Shown here one piece after another: positions 1 to 11,656 of a DNA stretch of 64,000 bases. The stretch's first letter is position 1; each line of letters begins with the position of its first letter. Below the pieces are notes generated by a model. It ran no database searches. It had not been told where the DNA came from and saw nothing but the letters and a program-made list of their open reading frames with translations. The translations under genes were made by a program, and so were the position numbers. This stretch comes from Undaria pinnatifida. Lineage: Eukaryota; Sar; Phaeophyceae; Laminariales; Alariaceae. The DNA is taken from the NCBI GenBank assembly GCA_012845835.1, contig JABAKD010000007.1, forward strand, positions 2,081,516 to 2,145,515, in the 5' to 3' direction.

Positions 1-43
1 CTACACTACAGTGCATAAGTAGTACAAGATACACCGTAAAAGT

Positions 44-545
44 ACACACAGCTTGCAAATACGAGACTCGAGTTTCGACGAAATCTTCGATCTCGCAGCT
101 GGATGAAGAGTATTTGAATGTTTCACAAGGGCTCCGCATGATACGCCGGCACCCATGCTCCGGATAAGGCTGGGCAGCACTTCGAATTGTTCGATTCAAT
201 ACTTGGTAGAGTAAAAAAGTCACCACACACAATCATAGTCTGCGCGTATAGTATGGAAGGTGATTCCAAGAGTTCGATAGAGACTACAATCATAACAATG
301 TACTACTATTAATAGCTACCGTTTTTGGGTGAATCCGACTCCGAGATTCATTCATCAGATTTCGATCGGATAAATCCGAGCACACGCCGACTGACCCTTT
401 AGTCTGGCGACGAAACGTGTCGGGTGCGTTTCTTAGTAAATCTTTACTCAATCAAGCATCAGGGGCCAATAAGCTGACTGACCATGTCCGCTGCGTCTTC
501 TCTTCGTAGCCACTGAGAGACGCGCACTGAGCCAGCTTCTGAAAT
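44..545. repeat. Dispersed repeat A, left copy
   Basis: This segment reappears as the reverse complement in two pieces near 50,655-51,075 and 52,258-52,315. Shared landmarks are the block around 54-110 (inverse of 52,262-52,310) and the stretch from the cacaagggctccgcatg motif at about 122 to the tgaccatgtccgctgcg motif near 478-495. No coding potential stands out. It begins the series of families repeated in inverted order at the right side of the window. Confidence 0.7.
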
Positions 546-879
546 ATACAATGCATGATATAATAGTATCATTTTGATCCGAGCCTCCTTGATCGACTGT
601 CTGTGTGTTGTCTGATCGTGGAGAAACGTGCTGACGTTGTTCCAGGCGCGGAACACGGTGGTATGACTGCCTTCGTCATTCAACTCCTCGAATGCTATTG
701 CAATGCTGCTGCTTGTTGCTGGCTGTGTAGATCGCCCACTTCTTGTCGGTACAGTACGTGACTACAGCGCTTGCGATTTTGACAGCGAAGTATTTCAGAC
801 TCGAGTTTCATTAGACGTAAATAAAAGCATGTCAGTTTTGTCTGATCGCTCATTGGACGGGATTCATACACAAAAAAGG
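546..879. other. No recognised feature
   Basis: I see no convincing gene here. Short open frames exist on both strands, but none has a recognisable motif or a partner copy elsewhere in the window. Confidence 0.4.
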
Positions 880-1800
880 CGTCAACCGGGCACCATAGGA
901 GATCGGAATTCATCCACACATGACACCTCCCTGTACGGTGTGGAAATCCCAACCCAACCGGCCGATTTTCTGATTGGGCATGGTTCGCATGTTGAGCCAG
1001 CTCCACCTCGGGAGGATATAGGGTCCCATCCCCGGTCCAGAGAGCGTTCCACATGTCTGAACCTCCCATCAACCGGGGAAGCAAACCGAGCTTTCTCGGG
1101 TCGACACCACCCTGCACGGTGAGAAACCCCAATCCCGTTGGCTAATCGCTGATTGGGTCGAGCTCCACAGCACCGTCCTAGGCAGATAGAGGCCCATCAA
1201 TGGGGGGAATTTCCATCGCACCCGGGGAAGATAGGGTCCCATCCCCGATTCATGAATCCCCCGAATCTCTACAGCTCCCGAAACGCGGGAACAATAACGA
1301 TGACCTCCCGTGTCGACACCACTCCGCACGACGTGGAACTTCAACCATATCCGCTTACCGCTGATTGCCTGGGGCTCGGACATGAAGGCAACGCCACCAT
1401 GGGAGGATATAGAGTCCGGTGCCCGTTTTAGAAATCCTGACAAACCGGGGACGATAACCGAGTACTCTCGCGGGTCGACCCAGTCCGGTATGATTGTGCG
1501 ACCATCATCTATTGTGGACATTGGCTTATCGTTGAGTGGCTGTGCAACTCGTAGAGCTAGGGACACCCGGGGAGGAGAAAGACCAGCAAACGGGCGGAGG
1601 GCGTTTCGACGCACCCGATGGGGATAGGGCCCCATCGCCGTTCCAGAAACTCTTCCATACGCCATCAACGCCAACAAACCGGGGACGAAAACCGACTTCT
1701 CCCGGGTCGACACCACACCGCACGGTTTGGGAGCCTTAGCTAGCTGAGGTTCGTATACAACGCCAGCACTACAGAACAGGGTCCAACCCCGGTTCAAAAA
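880..1800. repeat. Degenerate tandem array, unit about 200 bp
   Basis: Four to five diverged units share the landmarks tagggtcccatccccgg, cgggtcgacaccac and a cgcacgg-type block. The clearest restarts are near 1,090, 1,310, 1,475 and 1,700. Open frames on both strands through the array are by-products of its GC-rich repetition, so no gene is called. Confidence 0.6.
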
Positions 1801-2039
1801 TCCTTCAAGGAATTTCAACTAGAAAAAATGGGGCAACTCGCGCTACTGCTGAATTTTTATTCGTATACCCCAGCCCCGCGGTACGCGGACTGTTCATTTG
1901 CCCCCCTGCCTCAATACCACCCCGCGCAGTGTAACTCAACCTTCGATTGATCGGCTCGGCCGGGGTTCGTGGATAGAGGAAACCACCACTCACTAAGAAG
2001 TCCAGCAAGTTCAATGACTACCATCTCATACTGACCTGT

Positions 2040-2440
2040 GATAGGAGAAGTTGTACATGGACCAATTGCATAATATACAGCAGTCGGTCCAGATCCGGTC
2101 GATCGGTGCAACTTGCTTGGGTATTGTATCATTACAGCAGCAGTAATACACTTCACTTTCTTTCTTTTTCCCATCCCATTTATTGTGATGCTCGCACTAC
2201 TCTCGCCCTCCCAGTGGTATAACTCAGATCCGGGGTCATATAGCGGATTCGCTTCCCCCATCCTCACTACGGTACATGCCCTAATGTTTATCGCGAGAAG
2301 AATTCAGCGTTTTCCTCTGTCGTCGATTCGCGTCGAATTGTACCTACCTACGCTGCTAGGCGATTTCAGCGGTTAGTTAATCCTTTTTTTCTCATTTATT
2401 TCTGCAAATAAATATAGCCAACAAAGCTCACAATGCGGTG
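2040..2440. repeat. Dispersed repeat B, left copy
   Basis: This block matches the reverse complement of about 50,300-50,695. Shared landmarks are the acatggaccaattgc block, a gatcggtgcaacttgcttgg block and the gtcgattcgcgtcga block near 2,319-2,336. Divergence is moderate, with small insertions and deletions. No gene is seen. Confidence 0.7.
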
Positions 2441-2880
2441 ATTGTTTAACACACGGACCAACGCTATTAATAGTATCAATAGTGAAACCCCACTAGACCA
2501 CCTGGGCGATCGTGTCTGTATCACTCACTGCCCCGGTGGCGTATCAGGCTATCCTCGAGCCTGGTATAGGTCAACTTCGTGAGATCGAATGCCCCCGAGT
2601 GCGTACTCGTATAAATTTTCGTGGGACTTTTTCTTGTGCACTAATTAATTGACTTGCGGAAAGCGCGAGAGCGTGGGTTAGCAACACTCGATGAAAATCG
2701 ACGATCAGTAGATGCTGAACCCTATGCGCAACAATAATGAAGGCAACAACCGGGAGAAGGGACGACATGTGTGACCACGGCTTGTATGTACAGATGCTGG
2801 AAAGTAGAAGTGTGCCAAAAAAAAACACTCATATAAAAAGATGATCAATCGGCAGTCAGCAGCAAGGAGCACGTCAAGTA
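2441..2880 (+). mobile_element. SINE-like element with tRNA-like promoter boxes, copy 1
   Basis: On the plus strand an A-box-like TGGCGTATCAGG lies at 2,537-2,548. A degraded B-box-like GAGATCGAATGCC follows at 2,581-2,593, the spacing expected of an internal pol III promoter. On the opposite strand, just upstream, lies TGGTCTAGTGG (2,490-2,500), which resembles the 5' part of Glu or Gly tRNAs. Related copies lie at 11,657-11,985, 49,020-49,440 and 49,855-50,262. A tRNA-derived SINE is an inference; the tail and target duplications were not resolved. Confidence 0.45.
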
Positions 2881-3540
2881 AGTACAAAGCAACACAAACT
2901 TATCTGTCAGTTACGTACCAACACAACCGTTTGCACTTGATCGGCAAACGACCACAGCAACGCAGTCAGGGACCACAGCAGCTACAAAGCACACCGTCCC
3001 TCGTATATTTCTCCAAAGGTATTTCTCGAAGAAAAAATCACATAACGATGCGATGCCGGGACGAGTGCATGCCACTCACTGGTTTCTCCACTCACTGGTT
3101 TCTCCCGTGGATACTGTCTACTTACTACGACCTTCGCGTGGCGCAGCTTAACAACAGGAGGAGCGATTATTTTTCCCTTGTTTCTTGTGTCGAAAATGTA
3201 TTCCCTGTTTTTTGGTACACCCTCCTTCCATGCCATAAAATATGTCACAGACAAAAAGCATGTTGTTTGTATTAGAGCATCGCTGTGTGTGGTTGGTGTG
3301 ATCTTACTCGTACGTACCTATATTACTGGCACGAGAATACAAGCCATGTCGACATGCCCGAACTTGCATAGTACCACCCTCGAAGCCCCGGCGACGCAGC
3401 CACTCGAAATACTGCTGTGTGGCTTTTCCTCGGGCAGTAATTGTAACCACTACTACCTCCTCCTCGTTTTAGTCATGCATCCGCTTGCCACGTCTATATC
3501 CATTTATGTCAGTGTGCCTACCGAAATTCAATAAATAAAT
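2881..3540. repeat. Dispersed repeat C, left copy with internal insertion
   Basis: The outer parts match the reverse complement of about 48,650-49,020 and 49,440-49,855, for example the gcgcagcttaacaac block and a ctgctgtgtggcttttcctc block. About 200 bp at 3,163-3,360 is absent from the right-hand copies and so looks inserted, or lost elsewhere. No gene is called. Confidence 0.6.
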
Positions 3541-3762
3541 GCACTACTATGATACCCACCGCAAAATGTTTGGGTATTTTTTCACAGTAAATATTATTTG
3601 TTTCGGGAAAAATGTGACGCCTATTTGGGAATAATGTCTTGCCAAGTTTTATTTTATCAACATCTCCATACCATCAAGATTCGAAGTAAAACTAGAGAGT
3701 ACCGTTCAAAATACATTTGTTTGCGCGCTTCTCGCTTGTATCGCTCAGCATCCATCCGCGTT
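3541..3762. repeat. Fragment of dispersed repeat D
   Basis: The last part of this stretch (about 3,690-3,765) carries the gcgttcacgtcga block and the gcttgt-cgctc-gcatcc block that also occur in repeat D near 7,880-8,230 and 47,760-47,830. It directly abuts the long inverted repeat. No gene is seen. Confidence 0.4.
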
Positions 3763-4856
3763 CACGTCGAAACAGCGAATCATCTATGCTGAGGATGGTG
3801 CTTTTTGTTGAGGATGAAAAACAGTCGGAAAAAATCCGAGCAACAGCAAAAACATTTTCTCCGAGAAATATTCCAACGGCTGGCTGCGTGATGGACACAG
3901 CACATTGTCAGTGTCGTCGTGAGATGCGTGGCTTGTGTTGTCCCACGCACACCGCACGACTCTGCTGCGATAAGGACTGGACCTCGATAGGGCACGGATG
4001 AGTACAGAGGGCGGGAAACGGTAGTGTGGGGGTTGGAGAACAACACAACGAGCGGACGCATGCCGGTGTGTGAAAAACAAATTGCTCGTCTTGGTTGACG
4101 AGTCACGTCGGAGAAGTTCTTGCTCTGCACCTGACCATACCTAATACCTCGCCACATAGAAGCAAGTACCACCCTCACCAGTTGATACGCTCTTGCAAAT
4201 TACGCTACTCTACTGACGCGAGGAGGTTTGGAGACGATTGGTGCCCTACAGGGCTCGAGTAAGGAGGTGGTGTCGTGGGCTACTGTTGTGTTGGGCGGAC
4301 GTTCATGCAATCAACCCAGCACCCATGTCTCAAACCCTCACCGGAGATTGTTCTTGCTCCTCACCTCTACGGAAATCTCCCCACAGAGGCCAGCTCCACC
4401 CCAACCAGCAGACACACCATTGAGCCTCACATCACTCTACCGCCGCGAGAAGTTTTAGAGTCGATCGGATATCCAGGGCCCGAGTTAGGAAGTGGTGCAG
4501 CCGACTGCTGTACGCACTTGTCGCATCGTGGTGCGGCGGAATTTTGATATTGTTCGGCCTGGCACACTCGCTCAAACCTCGATCGACACGGGCTGGTGCT
4601 TGCTCCTCACCGCTACCAAACTCTTTCCACAGAGGCCAGCACCACTCCCAACAGTCGGTACGCCGTTCAAACTTCCACAGTGGTACTTGTAGCATGAGAA
4701 GGTTTGGGGTCGATTGGTTGTCTAGAGAGAGCTCAACTAAGGAGTGTGGTGCTGTCTACTGCTGTAAGCTGTGTCGAAGTAGGGGGCTGCCGATTCGTTT
4801 TTTCAAACCGTCACCCGTGTGTCTGGAACCTCGATCGAATTGTGCTTGTGCTTGCT
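3763..4856 (+). repeat. Long inverted repeat, left arm (1,094 bp)
   Basis: The reverse complement matches 6,007-7,100 with only scattered substitutions, and both arms measure 1,094 bp. The match ends abruptly at cacgtcgaaacagc on the outside and at gcttgct on the inside. The arm contains about three diverged tandem units of roughly 235 bp (see 4,218-4,925). Open frames in it are not conserved beyond nucleotide identity and no domain is recognised. Possible origins are a foldback transposon or an inverted duplication; I cannot choose. Confidence 0.9.
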
Positions 4857-4925
4857 CCTTACCTCTCCAACCGAGAAGCAACAATGCTGCTGCCGTTGCT
4901 GCTGCTGCCGCTGCTGCTGCTGTAG
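4218..4925 (+). repeat. Tandem array, unit about 226-247 bp, in left arm
   Basis: Three diverged units start near 4,218, 4,444 and 4,691. Each opens with a block like CGCGAGGAGGTTTGGAGACG, followed by a gctcgagtaaggaggtgg-type block. A later block reads cttgctcctcacc and then cacagaggccagc. The third unit runs past the end of the inverted-repeat match into the spacer and finishes in a CTG/CCG-rich triplet run at 4,882-4,925. Confidence 0.7.
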
Positions 4926-6006
4926 CTACAGAATCAGTATATGTAGGCTGTGGCTCGGGAGCGTTTATCTAGTTCGCTCGCTCTTGGCAGTGCAAAGGCT
5001 CCTTTCTGTTAGTTGCCTTGCTGTGGTCAACAGCAAAAGAAGCAAACGTATTAGACTATACTATACTTCGTACAGCACAGCAGGTGGTCATTGATTGAAA
5101 CCGATGTACAGCACAGCAGACAAGGTACGCTGCTGTCGTGGCGGAAACGCAAAATACAAGAGACGACGGCCGCGGGTCATCAATGATTGAGCCTGCCTCT
5201 CCCCTCTTACTGCCTGTTCCTCTCAGACTCTGGATGAACCGCACTGACATAGAGTGGTGGGTATGGGGTGTGTTCAACAAGAAAGCAATTCCAAACGGCA
5301 TGTCCCCATCCAAAGCAGAAATACCAACACTCACCATTATAGTGGACCAAAAATACGACCCTCTAAATAAAAAATAATCTATATTGTATATTACAAGTAC
5401 CAACAACGCAGCTTGCAAAGATGAGTATTGACCTAAAATTCGTCGAACTCACGGCTGGCGTCCTGGAAATTTGTTTAAAAAAAATAGGCAGACAGACGCT
5501 GTCTGCATGCTGTGAAAGGGAGGACAGTTTATTTTTGAGTATGATTTGTATCACAGGTCTGTCGGACCATCAAGTACCGCGTTGACTCCGTTTCGGCGAG
5601 TTTGGGTTTCAAACAATTCACGAGTCAACTTCTGGAAGGTTTCATGTTCAGAACAATTGTCGGTCGGATGTTCGAGCGACATTTGATTCTTGGAAGTATT
5701 GGAATAGACGAGATTCGTTTTCAGGCCAAATTCGGTAATTTTAAAATGAATGTCCCAAATGTTTTGTCTCGAGGGTTAAAATAAATTAATCTTCCAACAC
5801 TCCGCGAACATGCGATTTTTAGCGGTCCGCCGGGGAACCTAAAACAAGTCATCATCCAGATGTGATGATTCAAGTCATAGACAACAACCAATCGACTCCA
5901 ATCCTCCTCGCGCCCGTGCAGTCGAGCAGCATTAGTTTCAAGTTTCATAGTCTAGGCATGCCGACTAACAGGGGTGGTGCTGGCCTCTGTGGGGAGATTA
6001 CCGTAG
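4857..6006. other. Spacer between inverted-repeat arms
   Basis: This 1,150-bp spacer holds a GCT/GCC triplet run (4,882-4,925) and an inverse copy of the short module described at 41,898 (here 5,407-5,455). Near 5,870-6,000 lies an extra diverged tandem unit continuing the right-arm array. Open frames (for example 5,138-5,377 plus) show no recognisable motif. No gene is called. Confidence 0.5.
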
Positions 6007-7100
6007 CAGCAAGCACAAGCGCAATTCGATCGAGGTTCCAGACACACGGGTGACGGTTTGAAAAACGAATCGGCAGCCCCCTACTTCGACACAGCTTACA
6101 GCAGTAGACAGCACCACACTCCTTAGTTGAGCCCTCTCTAGACAACCAATCGACCCCAAACTTTCTCGCGCTACAAGTACCACTGTGGAAGTTTGAACGG
6201 CGTACCGACTGTTGGGAGTGGTGCTGGCCTCTGTGGAAAGAGTTTGGTAGCGGTGAGGAGCAAGCACCAGCCCGTGTCGATCGAGGTTTGAGCGAGTGTG
6301 CCAGGCCGAACAATATCAAAATTCCGCCGCACCACGATGCGACAAGTGCGTACAGCAGTCGGCTGCACCACTTCCTAACTCGGGCCCTGGATATCCGATC
6401 GACTCTAAAACTCCTCGCGGCGGTAGAGTGATGTGAGGCTCAATGGTGTGTCTGCTGGTTGGGGTGGAGCTGGCCTCTGTGGGGAGATTTCCGTAGAGGT
6501 GAGGAGCAAGAACAATCTCCGGTGAGGGTTTGAGACATGGGTGCTGGGTTGATTGCATGAACGTCCGCCCAACACAACAGTAGCCCACGACACCACCTCC
6601 TTACTCGAGCCCTGTAGGGCACCAATCGTCTCCAAACCTCCTCGCGTCAGTAGAGTAGCGTAATTTGCAAGAGCGTATCAACTGGTGAGGGTGGTACTTG
6701 CTTCTATGTGGCGAGGTATTAGGTATGGTCAGGTGCAGAGCAAGAACTTCTCCGACGTGACTCGTCAACCAAGACGAGCAATTTGTTTTTCACACACCGG
6801 CATGCGTCCGCTCGTTGTGTTGTTCGCTGACCCCCACACTACCGTTTCCCGCCCTCTGTATTCATCCGTGCCCTATCGAGGTCCAGTCCTTATCGCAGCA
6901 GAGTCGTGCGGTGTGTGTGGGACAACACAAGCCACGCATCTCACGACGACACTGACAATGTGCTGTGTCCATCACGCAGCCAGCCGTTGGAATATTTCTC
7001 GGAGAAAATGTTTTTGCTGTTGCTCGGATTTTTTCCGACTGTTTTTCATCCTCAACAAAAAGCACCATCCTCAGCATAGATGATTCGCTGTTTCGACGTG
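6007..7100 (-). repeat. Long inverted repeat, right arm (1,094 bp)
   Basis: This is the inverse of 3,763-4,856. Differences seen by eye are single substitutions, for example gagaag versus gaggag in the second tandem unit, and a short change near 6,824-6,830. Identity looks close to 99 percent. Equal arm length with few differences suggests recent formation or ongoing gene conversion between the arms. Confidence 0.9.
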
Positions 7101-7839
7101 CTGAACGGATGGACCAGCAACAACAGCAGTTAGTAGCCAGCGCAAATCTTGCAACCACACGACAAAGCGTTCGAAACACCACTACCACCTTGATAATCAC
7201 ACTTTTAAAAGTGCTTCCAGGTTTCGTTTGTGGGGAGAAATATACATGGAATTAGTGCGGGATATTGTCGTGCGGTCTTGAAAGATGGATCGTTGATCGT
7301 GGACAAATAAATATATACGGAACGACCCTTTGGAGCGGCGACGAAAAAGACTGACTAAACAATGTTTCTCGTACTGCGATTTTTAAAAGCGACCACTCAG
7401 TTCGTTGTGTTCATTTTCCATTTTTTCATGGTCTGGTCTGTTTTTTTTTGTTCTCGTACCCGGTACGCTAGCATTTCACTTGCTTCATACCTTGATCAAT
7501 CGCAATTGTTTGGTGTACTCTGTGTCACAGTCTGTGACCACATAAAAAATAAGTTGTATCTCTCTAGGATGAAGAATCGGCACGGACACTGGGTCTAATG
7601 GTGTCGTTGGGTAGAGAACGACCCCCCTCGGAGACAACGAACGCTCGAACAAAGGTATTTAACCTTGAAATCTGATATCGAAAAGCAAAGACATAGCAGT
7701 CGTACGACAATAGGCCAAACGCTTCGAGGTGTGATTTTGAAAAAAGTGTGGTGGGGACGGAATAAGAAGCCAAAGTTTGGAAATGAGGCCAACTTGGAAA
7801 TAAATGTTTTCCCATAGGTTTTTTTCGTTCAAGCTCTGC
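7101..7839. other. No recognised feature
   Basis: AT-richer sequence. A 78-codon open frame (7,362-7,598, plus, ATG start) encodes a hydrophobic peptide but has no supporting motif. A short block at 7,558-7,600 (taggatgaagaatcggcacg) resembles 25,013-25,040, so part of this may be old retroelement sequence. No gene is called. Confidence 0.35.
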
Positions 7840-8440
7840 ATATGCCAAGATCCAAGAACAGCTCGGGCGTATACCGTTCAAGAAACAAACTTTTGCACAC
7901 TTTTCGCTTGTCTCGCTCAGCCCACGCACCCAATCCCGGCCAGGGGTTGAACGGATACATCGGGCCGAGGGGCGTTTGAGCCGCCTCCCGAGGACGTGTT
8001 TCATTCGTTCAAGCCCTGCAGACGTGAAGCAAAACAAACGCTCGAGAGTATGCCACCGCAAAATTCCAAACATTAGCAACTACCGTTTGGAAATGATGCC
8101 AATTTTGTAAATCATCCATGCGCTGCAGACATTAAGATACAACCAAAATCTCCGGAATTCCTCCTCGACGTGCGGTCTTTTTGCAACTTTTTGCTTGTCT
8201 TGCTCGGCATCCGTCCGCGTTCACGTCGATGTGCGGAGCGGACACTGCAGGGCGAGGGGCGTTGCAGCTCTTTGAAGCCCGCGCTCGAACGAAGCTATTT
8301 GACCGAGAATTCCAGTTCCGCGAATACTGAGGCCTAGAGGAAGAAAAACTCCTGACCGAATCCCCGAAAAAAGAATGATCGTATATATATATACAGCTGC
8401 TGCAGTGGTGGGAGACACCCAATAGTGCCGGTTGAACAGT
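7840..8440 (-). repeat. Dispersed repeat D, left copies
   Basis: About 8,045-8,440 is the inverse of 47,585-47,975 and 48,345-48,645. Shared landmarks are a ccggaattcctcctcga-type block, the gcgttcacgtcgatgtgcgg block and a gaccgagaattccagttccg block. About 7,840-8,045 is a second, partial copy. Minus-strand frames such as 8,132-8,656 recur because of nucleotide conservation; no domain is recognised. Confidence 0.65.
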
Positions 8441-11109
8441 GCCACTGATCTCTATAATGCCGGCGAAGGTAACAGGACTAAACTCTTCACACAATGCACA
8501 AATGAATGGCAGACCTACTTTAAATAGTGGTGTTTCGACGAGTGCCGGTGTATTGGGCTGGCACATACCGGTTATACCATGTGATGATGCTGTCTTGTGA
8601 CGCGAGAAAACACACGTGCACCGCAAAAAAAAACATCTTCTGTCAGTTATCGACAAACCGTGCAGTAGCAGAGCACGAGCAGCAGCAGTAGCAGGACGAG
8701 CAGCAGCAGCAGCACAGGCAGAGTAGAGCAGAACAGGAGGACCCTTTCTCCGCTTCCCCCTTACTGTTCTTATCTTTCTGCTGTGGCGCTGTCTTGCGCT
8801 GTGCTAAAAGTGTTAAGTTTTTGCGTAAAGGCATCTGTACCACAGATATATGGGTTTCGCTGATCATGATATTCATTGCTGGCAAGGAACGGGCTATTGT
8901 AGAGCCGGTTGAATAGTGTCATTGCTCTGTACGTGTATAGTGCCGGTATAACCACTTGGCACGACTGGCGCTCTGTGCACGTACATAGGTGCCTACTAAT
9001 GACAACTCTATTCCAATAGTAGCGGTGTCCTGAATAGTGCTCTGGCACATATATATAGTGGCACTACGATGTGATGCTGTCGTGCGTTGAACGGAAAAAA
9101 CACGCATACCCACGCAAGGGGCACCGACTTTTTTATGAGCCCCATGTAGATACATAACAGGTTATAAGCACCACACGCAGACACATCAGCGCATCAGATA
9201 GACAGCAGTAGTAAAGTTGCACACACAGAGCAGCAGCAGCAGTTGCGGCGGCACTACAACCAGAAGCAGGGTTTGAGGCAGCAGCCCGCTTGCCCCTCGT
9301 TGCATTAGCCTTGGAACGTTTGGTGTTGGTGTTGATGTTGGATTCGGTGTTCATGACTCCAGGCAGACAGAGTTGTTGGTTGTTCCTGAAGGGGTTGGTG
9401 TTGCTTTTGTGGCGTTGTGATGGTAGAAGCGGACATTTTGGGCTGCATGCAGCAGTAAAACATGAAAGAAACTCGCAGTCGGCCCAAAACGTTAAAAGCA
9501 AGAAGCTAGTCGGGCCAAAAGGCCTCGTGAAAGCGAGCCCGCCCTCGACGAAATACAGTACTTAAGTGCTCGTATTAATAATCGTAAGCATAACGCACGA
9601 AGCAACAGTCACAGTCACACAATAATAAGCACTATACAGCGTAGCTTACATTACAGCGGGGGAATTCCAATGGTGCCGGTTAAAAATAGTGCCTCTACTA
9701 CTGTTTTGTGCTCTTTGTAATGCCGGCAAAAATAGCAAGACTGGATGGAGCTTTCTTCATACAAACAAAAAAAAATGGAAATCATGTATGGCAGCTCTAC
9801 TATCAATAGTGGTGTGTATAATCGTAGTAGTGCCGGTATATTGGGCTGGCTATACCGGCACTATTAATAATACCATGTGATGATGCTGTGTGTCCCCGCA
9901 CAATTTATTCATTACTGGCAAATAACGTGTATAGAGCCGGTTGAATCGTGCCAGCCATTGCTTTGAATATTGCGGTAGAATAACCCAAGGAATAATCACT
10001 TGGCAAGACTAGAACCCTCTGTAGTAGGTACCTATGTTTGGGGACCCTATTCCATTATCATTATAGTGCCGGTGTTCTGAAAATCCCTATACCGGGCAAT
10101 CTTATAATGAAATTATGTATGTCGGACCTACCACCATTTGTCGTGGTACCTTGAACATTGCCGGTATATTGGGCTGGCACATGCCCACAATATTTCGTTA
10201 TACCATGTTGTTGTCGTTGTCGTTCTCACATTAACTCGCATAATCAAGTCCGTGGTCCCAGGACAGGTTCCAGTCACTCTGAAGCTGAGGAATACTCCAG
10301 GGAAAAAACACAAACAAACCAAAACATGTATGTATGTGGTGTTGTCTGTCACACACAAAAAAAACACACGCACCGCAGCAAAGCGTCAACCAGATATATC
10401 GTACAGCAACAGAGCAGCAGTAGCAGCAGCAGCAGCAGCGGCAGCACGCAGGCAGAGTAGAGCAGAGCAGGACCTTCCCCGATTCCGCCATGCTCTTCTT
10501 ATCTTCCTGTCATCATGACTTTGTCGTCTAGCTTTGTGCTAAATATGTAGTTCAAATTTTGCCTTGAAGGCGTGTGTACGTTTTTCGATGTCATTCAATG
10601 CTTCGAACGGGCAGTAGTGTAGGTTAAATAGCGTCATTTGCCTTGCATGATGTCGGTAGTATCACTTGGCACGACTGAAATTCTCTGTAGTGGGCGATAT
10701 TGTCTGGCGTTGTTCGAAGGTCGAGGTTTGCTTCGCGGTACGTATCTGCCCGGTACATACAGGTATCTCAGCAAACACGGAACACATAGTAAACACACCC
10801 GTACACCGAGCACCAAAGCCAAGCAGTGGTCAGCTACAGCCAAGCAGCGGTCAGCTACACAGAGTATTTAGCAGCTGGGCAGCTGTAGTAGCAACAACAG
10901 CGGCAGCAGGCAAGCAGACCAGAGCAACAAACTTCTTTTTTTTTCCCCGGACACAAGCTCACGGACACTACCAAAATCAAATGAAAAAAAAGTCCAAAAA
11001 AACAAAATATAAACATTCTTATAGATATCTTTCTGCTGCAAGTGCTCGGTTGGTGCACCCCTGGCAATTCCGGGGGTTCCACTTCGACACCGCCTTCGTG
11101 CATTACTTG
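8441..11109. repeat. Zone of diverged repeats with GTGCCGGT motifs and CAG runs
   Basis: A family of short motifs recurs, such as gtgccggtatattgggctgg (near 8,552, 9,831 and 10,157), gagccggttgaatagtg and ataccatgtgatgatgctgt. Many are partly palindromic (GTGCCGGT...ACCGGCAC). Two roughly parallel stretches (about 8,550-8,830 and 10,150-10,570) contain the motif, a CAG-rich run (8,660-8,730; 10,405-10,450) and a conserved downstream block, which suggests an old duplication. Related sequence lies at 19,670-20,220. No gene is seen. Confidence 0.5.
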
Positions 11110-11470
11110 CGGACGGTCCAGCTTTTCTTTTATTTCTTGCTCCGCCTGATTATTTTTGTTTCTGCTCGTTTTGCCAGTTGTTTCTTGACTTTTCAGCTGC
11201 TTCCTGCAAATTTGGTTTTTCTGCTAACACGAGTTTGATTTTTTTCGCGATTTTTTCTTCCTGTTTTTTGTGTAGTAAGTTGCACTTCTTACAATTTGCC
11301 GCTAATTTGCCGCCTGTGGATTTATTGCGGAACGGTCCAGCTTTAGCTTTTCTTTGATTTCCACCATTTGTTTTGTACTTGCACGAAGTTTCATCAGCTG
11401 AGATCTCGGCTTGGCTCATCAGCTCAGCGCCGCCCAGCACCCCACCGCAGCGCTATAGCCCAGCAGCGCA
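11110..11470 (-). pseudogene. Lysine-rich coding-like module, copy 1
   Basis: On the minus strand about 96 codons are open (11,440 down to 11,150), beginning near an acidic AELMSQAEISADET segment and ending in a Lys/Glu/Asn-rich helix-like stretch (EKPNLQEAAEKS, NEQKQK). A diverged copy lies inverted at about 57,230-57,600. There the protein is broken in its first half but stays similar in the EKPNLQEAAEK part, a hint of past coding selection. The product is unknown; a small protein of a mobile element or an exon of a host family are both possible. Confidence 0.35.
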
Positions 11471-11656
11471 GCGCCCTGCAGTGCCGTGCCCTGAGATGCC
11501 CTTCAGCTCAGCTCAGCAGCGCACCGCAACGCTAGCTCAGCAGAGCGCAGCGCTGTGCTTTGCCGTGCTTTGCCATGCTGCGTGCTTTGCTGTACTTTTA
11601 CTAAGTCGTGCATGCCAGTAATATTCATGATATCATTTTTTTTTTTTTTTTTTTTT
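11471..11656. repeat. Degenerate cagcgc-rich stretch and poly-T run
   Basis: 11,471-11,600 is a simple-sequence mixture of agctcagcagcgc and tgccgtgctttgcc blocks, with an inverse relative at 57,080-57,200. It is followed by an uninterrupted T run at 11,636-11,656, which abuts the SINE-like copy and could be the inverse of an A-rich tail. Confidence 0.5.

Noticed and set aside
1069-1818. 249-codon minus-strand frame
   Set aside because: It lies in the degenerate 200-bp array, and long frames occur on both strands there; repetition explains it.
3780-4178. Minus-strand 132-codon frame mirrored at 6,685-7,083
   Set aside because: Identity follows from the nearly perfect inverted repeat, so duplication does not show coding selection.
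7362-7598. Hydrophobic 78-codon ORF with ATG
   Set aside because: T-rich DNA readily gives hydrophobic frames. There is no motif, no repeat partner and no gene context.
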